Source: Peptococcaceae bacterium
GTDB taxonomy: Bacteria > Bacillota > Dehalobacteriia > UBA7702
Direction of reading: 5' to 3'
Length of the DNA stretch: 5,696 nt
Assembly (NCBI GenBank): GCA_019415505.1
Contig: DXZC01000109.1
Span: forward strand, 1,503 to 7,198
Shown: positions 1-4,601 of the stretch, one piece after another
Layout: each line of letters opens with the position of its first letter
Position numbering within the stretch: position 1 is the first letter of the stretch
The notes under the pieces: model-generated
Seen by the model: only the letters and a program-made list of their open reading frames with translations
Database searches by the model: none
What the model was told of the DNA's origin: nothing
Made by a program: the position numbers and the translations under genes

Positions 1-380
1 TGCAAAAAGCCAAGGGTAGAAGCGGCGTGTGTCGTGTTCCGCACAGCCTCCCCAGTCAGAGACACCGCTGTCGCAAAAAGCCGAGGGTAAAAGCGGCGTG
101 TGTCATGTCCCGTGCGGTTTCCTCCGCAAGAGAGACATCGCTATTGCAAAAAGCCAAGGGTAGAAGCGGCGTGTGTCGTGTTCCGCACAGCCTCCCCAGC
201 CAGGGGAACCGCTATTGCAAAAAGCCAAGGGTAAAAGCGGCGTGTGTTGTGTTCCGTGCGGTCTCCCCCAGCCAGAGGGGAACCGCTGTCACAAAGCCGA
301 GGGTAGAAGCAGCGTGTGTCGTGTTTCACACAGCCTCCCCAGTCAGAGACATCGCCGTCGCAAAAAGCCGAGGGTAAAAA
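1..380. repeat. Tandem array of 71-73-bp GC-rich units
   Basis: The landmark CAAAAAGCC (CACAAAGCC in one copy) recurs at about 3, 74, 147, 218, 290 and 361. This gives five units of 71, 73, 71, 72 and 71 bp, with the sixth truncated after GAGGGTAAAA. Each unit follows the order CAAAAAGCC, RAGGGTARAAGC, GGCGTGTGTCGTG, a CCGCACAG or CCGTGCGG block, CCTCCCCAG, then a short spacer ending in CGCT. Unit lengths vary between 71 and 73 bp, so the reading frame shifts from unit to unit; the open frames that run through it are therefore unlikely to be genes. CCGCT before the A-rich tract can pair with AGCGG after it in most units, giving a weak recurring hairpin. The block is visibly richer in G+C than the flanking DNA and stops abruptly beside the terminator of the Cro-like gene. 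The array is open at the left edge of the window. Its function is unknown. Confidence 0.93.
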
Positions 381-421
381 AATAGGGGCAAAACTGCCGG
401 CAATTAAACAACCGGCTACCC
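376..421 (-). terminator. Probable intrinsic terminator of the Cro-like gene
   Basis: Read on the minus strand, the stop codon of the Cro-like gene is followed by a GGG...CCC outer stem and a GCCGG/CCGGC inner stem (plus-strand positions 396-400 and 412-416). A run of seven T residues follows on that strand (plus-strand A run at 376-382). The inner stem is only 5 bp and the outer one is separated by an internal loop, so the structure is moderate. Position and T run suit a Rho-independent terminator. Confidence 0.5.
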
Positions 422-435
422 TGTTAATTTGTAGC

Positions 436-645
436 TTATTGGGCGACATTGTTTTTAAAAAAAATGGCCGTTGGTTCGTCCAGTTCGAGAATATCCATCA
501 TGGCTTTTATCTCATCACTGTTGAACACGCCTTTTTTCATCTTATCATAAAATGTTTTGGGGGTTATACCCAGCATATTGGCAACTTTCGCCTGGGATAA
601 TCCTTTAGAAACAATTAAACCCTTCAGTTCATTTGTGGCAATCAT
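436..645 (-). CDS. Small Cro-like helix-turn-helix transcriptional regulator
   Basis: A 69-residue basic protein, almost entirely one HTH domain. The motif spans about residues 17-37 (SQAKVANMLGITPKTFYDKM), where Q-x-x-V-A-x-x-L-G-I is helix 2 plus the turn, and TPKTFYDKM is the recognition helix. Size and layout fit small phage Cro-type regulators that bind DNA as dimers. The start at 645 is chosen because AAGGAGGA (653-660 on the plus strand) lies 7 bases upstream. An in-frame ATG at 711 would place the start inside the -35 box of this gene's own promoter. The gene diverges from the CI-like repressor, the classic bistable phage switch, so it probably represses the repressor promoter or its own. 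It appears monocistronic: no lytic genes follow, only a terminator and the tandem array. An antitoxin or other small XRE regulator is the alternative. Confidence 0.85.
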   Translation of the reverse strand: MIATNELKGLIVSKGLSQAKVANMLGITPKTFYDKMKKGVFNSDEIKAMMDILELDEPTAIFFKNNVAQ

Positions 646-676
646 CGCGGATTCCTCCTTTCTTGTCGCTTTATAT

Positions 677-704
677 GCTACAATAATATCATTGTTCTTG
701 TAGC
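677..704. promoter_or_regulatory. Operator-like dyad over the leftward promoter
   Basis: GCTACAA (677-683) and TTGTAGC (698-704) form a perfect 7-bp inverted repeat with a 14-base gap, spanning the -10 box and spacer of the leftward promoter. Nested inside is a second dyad, ACAAT (680-684), six bases, ATTGT (691-695). A protein bound here would block transcription of the Cro-like gene. The CI-like repressor is the obvious candidate, but binding is inferred. Confidence 0.6.
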
Positions 705-711
705 CTGTCAA
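683..711 (-). promoter_or_regulatory. Leftward promoter for the Cro-like gene
   Basis: On the minus strand, TTGACA (plus-strand 706-711) is separated by 17 bases from TATTAT (plus-strand 683-688), a near-perfect sigma-A promoter. Transcription should start near 676, giving a leader of about 30 bases that contains the AAGGAGGA site. Confidence 0.88.
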
Positions 712-742
712 GAGAAACTTTGATATTTTAATTAAAAAACTG

Positions 743-770
743 TTGCATATTAGGAGAAATATGTTATAAT
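743..770 (+). promoter_or_regulatory. Rightward promoter for the CI-like repressor
   Basis: TTGCAT (743-748), 16-base spacer, TATAAT (765-770). Transcription should begin near 777, about 26 bases before the repressor ATG at 803. The perfect AT-rich palindrome TTTTAATTAAAA (726-737) just upstream may act as an UP-like element. Confidence 0.85.
746..763. promoter_or_regulatory. Operator-like dyad within the rightward promoter
   Basis: CATATT (746-751), AGGAGA, AATATG (758-763) form a perfect 6-bp inverted repeat with a 6-base gap. It overlaps the -35 box and fills the spacer of the repressor promoter. Its half-sites differ from the GCTACAA dyad of the leftward promoter, so it may be read by the other regulator of the pair. 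Confidence 0.5.
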
Positions 771-802
771 ATCATTAACCAATGAAAAAAGGAGCCAAGC
801 TA

Positions 803-1429
803 ATGTCCTTAAAGGATAATATTAAGAAAAAAAGACTGGAGCATAAGTTAACTTTAGAGGATGTGTCCAAGGTAGTAGGCGTAACAAGGCAGACAATTCA
901 AAAATATGAAAGTGGCGTGGTGTCAAATATCCCTTCAGATAAGATAGAACTTCTGGCCAAAGCCTTGCATACCACCCCCGCGTACCTCATGGGCTGGGAA
1001 GACGATACCGATGATATATACAACCACCCCGACATTCTGCCTATCAAAAAGAAAAGATTTCCTTTAATTGGCGGCGTCGCCTGTGGAGAGCCGCTTTACA
1101 AGGAGGATGATTTTGAAAGCTACGTGGAAGCGGGAGCAGATATTAACGCTGATTTTGCCATGCACTGTCACGGCAGCAGTATGGAAAACATCGGCATAAA
1201 GGACGGCTATATTGTGTTTATTCGCAAACAGCCCGCAGTGGAGAACGGAGAGGTGGCAGCAGTAAACATAGACGGAGAATATACCCTGAAGCGCGTTTAT
1301 AAGTATAGCGATGTGTTGCTTTTGCGAGCGGAAAATCCCGATTGTGAAGATTTAGAATACAAAGAAGGTGACGCTGAAAATATCTCTGTCCTGGGCAAAG
1401 CCGTAGCTTTTCAAGGAGATGTGAAGTAA
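803..1429 (+). CDS. CI/LexA-like repressor: HTH plus S24 self-cleaving peptidase domain
   Basis: A 208-residue repressor. Residues about 3-64 are an XRE-type HTH (TLEDVSKVVGVTRQTIQKYESG, 17-38). A linker follows, then an S24 (LexA/UmuD-type) domain from about 86. The cleavage site is GGVACGEPL with the scissile bond at Cys94-Gly95. The catalytic serine is Ser126 in HGSSMEN and the catalytic lysine is Lys163 in EYTLKRV. All three elements are present, so RecA-stimulated self-cleavage on DNA damage is expected. Cys-Gly rather than the commoner Ala-Gly is also the UmuD cleavage pair. The start at 803 is chosen because AAAGGAG (788-794) lies 8 bases upstream; the in-frame ATG at 782 has no ribosome site and sits next to the predicted transcription start. 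It diverges from the Cro-like gene and leads the probable operon with the SHOCT membrane gene, so that gene should be expressed in the lysogenic state. Confidence 0.95.
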   Translation: MSLKDNIKKKRLEHKLTLEDVSKVVGVTRQTIQKYESGVVSNIPSDKIELLAKALHTTPAYLMGWEDDTDDIYNHPDILPIKKKRFPLIGGVACGEPLYKEDDFESYVEAGADINADFAMHCHGSSMENIGIKDGYIVFIRKQPAVENGEVAAVNIDGEYTLKRVYKYSDVLLLRAENPDCEDLEYKEGDAENISVLGKAVAFQGDVK

Positions 1430-1488
1430 AAACAAGGTGGTAAGGGAAACAAGTAGATATGAAATAAAAATCAGGGGGTAAGGAAAAC
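1428..1488 (+). repeat. Duplicated leader segment before the SHOCT gene
   Basis: The 23-base stretch at 1428-1450 matches 1466-1488 at 19 of 23 positions; both contain GGTAAGG followed by an A run. The second copy supplies the ribosome site of the 1490 gene. The first is followed by an ATG and an immediate stop (ATG AAA TAA, 1459-1467), so it looks like a vestigial or decoy initiation site. Confidence 0.6.
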
Positions 1489-1489
1489 G

Positions 1490-3007
1490 ATGAAAAAGAT
1501 GGGGGTATTCTTAGGGTTATTAATTTCGTTGATGTTCTGTTGCAATACGGGAGTATTGGCAGACACGGACTATTACATTGAAAAGGGAGATTTTACCGTA
1601 ACCGTACCAGATGGTTATTATGTATTACATCGTGACATGGCAGAGGATGATCCGGCTTTAGCATTTCTTGATTCTACAGTTCAAGAGATAGAGGCTTCCT
1701 ACTTCAGTGACGATATTTGCTTAGAACTGTTTAATGCTGACTTTAGTACAGATATTCAAATAATCGTGGCTGGTGTTGCTGACCTCGATGAGGGAGTTAC
1801 AATTACCTTAGATGACGATGATAACGATCTTATCGAAGAAGCAAAAGAGTATATCAGAGCCGGTGATTACGATATTGTAGATGGTGAGGAAAGTATACTT
1901 TATTCCGATGAAGGCGTTAATGTAGTAAAAGGGGCTCAGGTAAAATTTATACAAGCGTTTCCCGCCCAATATACTAATTCAGAAAAAACACAGCAATTCA
2001 TTGAAAACTATACCATAGTTAATGGGCAAACCATTACAATATATTCTTATTGCAGCGGCGATGAACCAAGCCAAGCTGAAATTGATTTAATCAATACTAT
2101 TACAGAATCAATTTATTTTGAAAACTTCTCCTACCCTAAAGATACAGCAGACGCAGTGAGCAATGGAGTAGGTAACAGTGGTAATGGTACTGGGGCAACC
2201 ACCTCTGATACTGTTATGGATACTGTTGTTGGTTTCCTGTTAATCCTTGTTTATGCTTTTTGGTTTGTTGCGATTATATATGCAATTCTATGTACAAAGG
2301 GAAAGATTGTACCACATCACAAGAAAATTCCAGAGGTTATAGTACAGTATCATTACGGTGTAGAAAATAGCAATAGATGGTTGTACTTTTATAGCAAATA
2401 TTTATTGGCAATCTGGTTCGTTGTTGGTTGTATTTTTATTATCTTTCAGTGCATCGCGTTAAAAAATTTCTGGTCGCTCTTTAACAGCCTGTATTTAATC
2501 TTTATAATTTTTGTTTATCGGGAGCTTAAGAAATATTCTTATCTGGGTTATCACTTTAATGTTATTTTTCTGTGGGGCTGGACTGTTACAGGTATTTTTA
2601 ATTATTCTTTAGATGATAATGCCTTATTCAACTATGTAGATTTAATTGCAGCTTTAATCTGTTGTACAATATTCCTCATTTTTAATTTGAGTTATTTCAG
2701 AAACAGAAAAATATTGTTTACTGATGAACAGAAGATAGTATCTCAAGATGAAGACCACAAAGCCCCGGAAATAGATAGTGTTCCTGGCGTTACTGATGAA
2801 AATAATTCAGATAGCGCTGTCCCGCTCGTAGAGGAGAATAAACAGGCCGGTAATGGCGAGGAGAATAGACAGGCCGGTAATGGCGAGGAAAATAGACAGG
2901 CCGGTAATGGCATAGAAGAAATCCGAAAGTACAAGCAACTTTTAGATGAAGGCATTATAACCCAAGAAGAATTTGAGGCCAAGAAAAAAGAGTTACTCGA
3001 TTTATAA
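1490..3007 (+). CDS. Exported multi-pass membrane protein with C-terminal SHOCT domain
   Basis: A 505-residue protein whose overall family is not recognised. Visible parts: a Sec signal peptide (residues 1-24, MKK then a hydrophobic core, likely cleavage after VLA); an acidic ectodomain of about 220 residues (25-245) with an Asp-rich run at 108-113 and a Gly/Asn/Ser/Thr-rich linker near 224-240; then five hydrophobic segments at about 246-267, 303-320, 328-343, 356-370 and 382-400. The basic loops KGKIVPHHKK and RELKK and the tail RNRK fit an ectodomain outside and the C-terminus in the cytoplasm. The tail has three EEN[KR]QAGNG repeats (448-474) and ends in a SHOCT domain (about 476-503, IRKYKQLLDEGIITQEEF). 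SHOCT domains are short C-terminal helical modules thought to mediate oligomerisation. The start is supported by GGGGGTAAGGA just upstream. It lies 60 bases after the repressor with no terminator between, so it is probably lysogen-expressed. Superinfection exclusion or envelope sensing is possible but unproven. Confidence 0.9.
   Translation: MKKMGVFLGLLISLMFCCNTGVLADTDYYIEKGDFTVTVPDGYYVLHRDMAEDDPALAFLDSTVQEIEASYFSDDICLELFNADFSTDIQIIVAGVADLDEGVTITLDDDDNDLIEEAKEYIRAGDYDIVDGEESILYSDEGVNVVKGAQVKFIQAFPAQYTNSEKTQQFIENYTIVNGQTITIYSYCSGDEPSQAEIDLINTITESIYFENFSYPKDTADAVSNGVGNSGNGTGATTSDTVMDTVVGFLLILVYAFWFVAIIYAILCTKGKIVPHHKKIPEVIVQYHYGVENSNRWLYFYSKYLLAIWFVVGCIFIIFQCIALKNFWSLFNSLYLIFIIFVYRELKKYSYLGYHFNVIFLWGWTVTGIFNYSLDDNALFNYVDLIAALICCTIFLIFNLSYFRNRKILFTDEQKIVSQDEDHKAPEIDSVPGVTDENNSDSAVPLVEENKQAGNGEENRQAGNGEENRQAGNGIEEIRKYKQLLDEGIITQEEFEAKKKELLDL
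2831..2911 (+). repeat. In-frame 27-bp coding minisatellite, three copies
   Basis: Three adjoining 27-bp copies (2831-2857, 2858-2884, 2885-2911) encode EENKQAGNG, EENRQAGNG and EENRQAGNG. The copies differ by very few bases, pointing to recent expansion. Since 27 is a multiple of three, copy-number change lengthens or shortens the linker before the SHOCT domain without breaking the frame. Confidence 0.95.
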
Positions 3008-3021
3008 CCCTGCCAAAGCGG

Positions 3022-3050
3022 CAACAAGCAAGTGCCAGGCCACTTTGTTG
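3022..3050 (+). terminator. Weak hairpin after the SHOCT gene
   Basis: CAAC (3022-3025) and AAGTG (3030-3034) pair with CACTT (3041-3045) and GTTG (3047-3050) around the loop CCAGGC. There is no T run after it, so it is at best a weak or Rho-assisted end of the repressor-SHOCT transcript. Confidence 0.25.
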
Positions 3051-3067
3051 GCATCAACAAACCCGCA

Positions 3068-3269
3068 ATTAGTAAAACCGCCGTTTTTTGATAAGTTGAC
3101 GGGCTAATCTTCTAGGTATAATATCAAGAACGCTGATTTTTGATAGGTTGATGGACTAATCTTCTAGGTATATTAGCAAAACCGCCGATTTTTGATAAGT
3201 TGATGTGCTACTCCTATAGTTATATAAGCAAAAACCCCAATTTTTGATAATTAGTCAACAAAACCGCCC
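3068..3269. repeat. Degenerate 52-bp tandem array with promoter-like boxes
   Basis: Three full 52-bp units (3085-3136, 3137-3188, 3189-3240), each starting TTTTTGATA. They are flanked by a unit end (ATTAGTAAAACCGCCG, 3068-3083) and a 29-base remnant (3241-3269) that keeps both unit ends but has lost the middle. The GATA landmarks at 3090, 3142, 3194 and 3246 are exactly 52 apart. Each full unit carries TTGAYG, 15 bases, then TATAAT, TATATT or TATATA, resembling a promoter with a short spacer. The second unit also has CTAAT...ATTAG around the CTTCTAGGTAT core. The units end in AAAACCGCC or variants of it. They are far too long to be typical iterons, and there are no CRISPR-like unique spacers. 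Confidence 0.9.
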
Positions 3270-3313
3270 TTAGGCAGTTATCGCTAATTCCCAGGTAACT
3301 GCCTAAGACGGCG
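3265..3313. other. Strong imperfect hairpin (12-bp perfect stem plus 4-bp base)
   Basis: CTTAGGCAGTTA (3269-3280) is perfectly complementary to TAACTGCCTAAG (3296-3307) around a 15-base loop. Below this, CGCC (3265-3268) pairs with GGCG (3310-3313) across a 2-base bulge. Neither side has a good T run (AAAATTT follows on the plus strand, TTTTG on the minus), so it is not a standard terminator. A structured RNA, a protein or recombinase site, or a degenerate terminator are all possible. Confidence 0.8.
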
Positions 3314-3467
3314 AAAATTTAACTTGCCGGTAACTTGCTAGTTCACAATAATAGGACACTCAAAAAAATAAAATGCCCGCCTGGAGAACTTTCTCTACTT
3401 ATATTTAACTTGCTAAAATAAAAAATCCCCGCGGTCCGGATAAAATTTCCACAACAAGGTGAAATGT

Positions 3468-4475
3468 ATGGCTCAAGATTTAACACAGCAAAATGATATA
3501 CTCATTTACACTACCGCCGAAGGTGATGTTCATGTATCTGTCATATACCAAGATGAAACCTTTTGGCTTACCCAAAAATCTATGGCGGAACTGTTTGGTG
3601 TTGGCGTGTCTGCTATCAGCAAGCACCTGACAAATATTTATGCGGACAAAGAATTAGAGGAAAGTTCAACTGTTGCCAAAATGGCAATAGTTCAACAAGA
3701 AGGCCCCAGAAGCATAAAGAGAAATATGGATTTCTACAACCTTGACGCAATCATCGCTGTGGGCTATCGGGTGAACTCAAGAAAAGCTACCCTCTTTCGG
3801 CGTTGGGCAACGGATACCCTCAAAGAATATATTATTAAAGGTTTTGTCCTTAATGATGAAATGTTGAAAAATGGCCAACCTTTCGGGCAAGACTATTTTA
3901 AAGAATTACTGGAAAGAGTTCGCTCAATCCGGGCCAGCGAAAGACGGATATGGCAACAAATTACCGACATTTTTGCCGAATGTAGTATTGATTATGATAA
4001 AGATGCAGAGATAACAAAATGGTTTTACGCTATGGTGCAAAACAAGTTTCATTATGCTATCACAGGTCAAACAGCGGCGGAAATTGTTCATAGTCGCGCA
4101 GACCGAACCAAGGAACATATGGGGCTTACAACGTGGAAGAACGCGCCCAACGGACGCATTCTCAAATCAGATGTAAACATTGCCAAAAACTACCTTGACG
4201 CGAAACAAATACGGCAACTGGAAAGAACTGTTTCAGGGTATTTTGACTATATCGAAGATTTAATCGAAAGGGAAAACACCTTTACCATGGCAGAATTTTC
4301 CCATAGTATCAACGAATTTCTGGCCTTTCGCAAATATGAAATATTACAAGATAAAGGGAAAATATCAAAAGAAGCTGCTGAAAAAAAGGCTTTTTCTGAA
4401 TACGAAGAATTTAATAAAACACAAAAAATCATTTCTGATTTTGACAAGGCAACAGAAAAATATCTCAAACAATAA
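3468..4475 (+). CDS. RhuM-family protein
   Basis: A 335-residue protein resembling the RhuM family, named after a Salmonella SPI-3 gene and common on mobile elements. Recognisable family features are an ILIYTTAEGDVHVSV-type N-terminal strand pair (11-25), the HTH-like segment WLTQKSMAELFGVGVSAISK (33-52), the core FYNLDAIIAVGYRVNSRK (89-106), LFRRWATDTLKEYIIKGFVL (109-128), the acidic helical DYFKELLERVRSIRASERR (142-160), and the QNKFHYAITGQTAAEIV / GLTTWKN region (191-225). The length is normal for the family and the reading frame is intact. The ATG at 3468 is preferred over the in-frame GTG at 3459, because AAGGTG (3456-3461) overlaps that GTG and lies 6 bases before the ATG. The molecular function of the family is poorly defined. 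From memory, homologues also occur beside restriction-modification genes, but none is present here. As a solitary gene between a SHOCT membrane gene and an integrase it is probably cargo. Confidence 0.9.
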   Translation: MAQDLTQQNDILIYTTAEGDVHVSVIYQDETFWLTQKSMAELFGVGVSAISKHLTNIYADKELEESSTVAKMAIVQQEGPRSIKRNMDFYNLDAIIAVGYRVNSRKATLFRRWATDTLKEYIIKGFVLNDEMLKNGQPFGQDYFKELLERVRSIRASERRIWQQITDIFAECSIDYDKDAEITKWFYAMVQNKFHYAITGQTAAEIVHSRADRTKEHMGLTTWKNAPNGRILKSDVNIAKNYLDAKQIRQLERTVSGYFDYIEDLIERENTFTMAEFSHSINEFLAFRKYEILQDKGKISKEAAEKKAFSEYEEFNKTQKIISDFDKATEKYLKQ

Positions 4476-4479
4476 AAAA

Positions 4480-4512
4480 TCCCCCCCAGGAGGTGCGAAC
4501 TCTAAGGGGGGA
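4480..4512 (-). terminator. Leftward-facing terminator-like hairpin after RhuM
   Basis: TCCCCCC (4480-4486) pairs with GGGGGGA (4506-4512), a 7-bp stem. The run of six A residues at 4474-4479 becomes a T run on the minus strand, so the structure reads as an intrinsic terminator for leftward transcription. The plus-strand side is followed by CGTAC, not T. It overlaps the RhuM stop codon and would shield that gene from antisense transcription. The loop contains AGGAGGT, a ribosome-site-like sequence with no start nearby. Confidence 0.5.
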
Positions 4513-4533
4513 CGTACAGAAACCCACATTCAC

Positions 4534-4571
4534 CATATAAAGGGCATATAAAGGGGCTTTTCTGCCCTTTT
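4534..4571 (+). terminator. Terminator/attenuator-like hairpin before the integrase
   Basis: The 11-base sequence CATATAAAGGG is tandemly duplicated (4534-4544, 4545-4555). Either copy can pair with the single 3' arm TGCCCTTT (4563-4570): the first as AAAGGGCA/TGCCCTTT with a long loop, the second as AAAGGG/CCCTTT with a 9-base loop. TTATTAT follows. It fits a terminator for RhuM transcripts, or an attenuator controlling read-through into the integrase 32 bases further on. Confidence 0.5.
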
Positions 4572-4601
4572 ATTATAGTACAATAATAGGAGGAATGCAA
4601 G

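Larger units (their letters stand above)
3008..3467. other. 460-bp gene-free regulatory-looking region
   Basis: No open frame with a ribosome site was found on either strand between the SHOCT and RhuM genes. The region holds, in order, a weak hairpin after the SHOCT stop (3022-3050), a degenerate 52-bp tandem array (3068-3269), a long hairpin (3265-3313) and three TAACTTGC boxes (3320-3327, 3331-3338, 3406-3413). The two outer boxes begin with TTTAACTTGC, the last two extend to TAACTTGCTA, and the first two are 11 bp apart, about one helical turn. No convincing promoter for the RhuM gene could be fixed; TTGCCG (3324-3329), 17 bases, AATAAT (3347-3352) is the best weak candidate. Confidence 0.7.

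Noticed and set aside
27..449. Open frames on both strands through the left array
   Set aside because: Unit lengths of 71, 72 and 73 bp shift the frame between copies, the predicted peptides are low-complexity Cys/Arg-rich, and none has a convincing ribosome site.
646..711. N-terminal extension of the Cro-like protein to the ATG at 711
   Set aside because: The codon overlaps the TTGACA box of the gene's own promoter and lies upstream of the expected transcript start; the ATG at 645 has a strong ribosome site.
782..802. Upstream ATG at 782 for the CI-like repressor
   Set aside because: It lies about five bases from the predicted transcript start, and the AAAGGAG site lies inside that extension, correctly spaced for the ATG at 803.
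1539..1545. Lipoprotein signal at Cys17/Cys18 of the SHOCT membrane protein
   Set aside because: The residues before the cysteines (LMF) do not fit a lipobox, and a normal signal-peptidase site (VLA, residues 22-24) follows.
2743..3060. Minus-strand frame over the end of the SHOCT gene
   Set aside because: It is the antisense shadow of the 27-bp repeats and the SHOCT coding region, with no ribosome site of its own.
3068..3269. CRISPR array or plasmid iterons
   Set aside because: The whole 52-bp unit repeats with no unique spacers, there are no cas or replication-initiator genes, and the units are longer and more degenerate than iterons.
3426..3444. Minus-strand terminator around the ATCC...GGAT sequence before RhuM
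   Set aside because: The stem is only 4 bp with a poorly pairing interior, and there is no minus-strand gene for it to terminate; the adjacent A run alone is weak evidence.
4247..4551. Frames overlapping the end of RhuM on either strand
   Set aside because: They lie out of frame within a clear full-length RhuM gene, lack ribosome sites and have Lys- or Ser-rich shadow composition.
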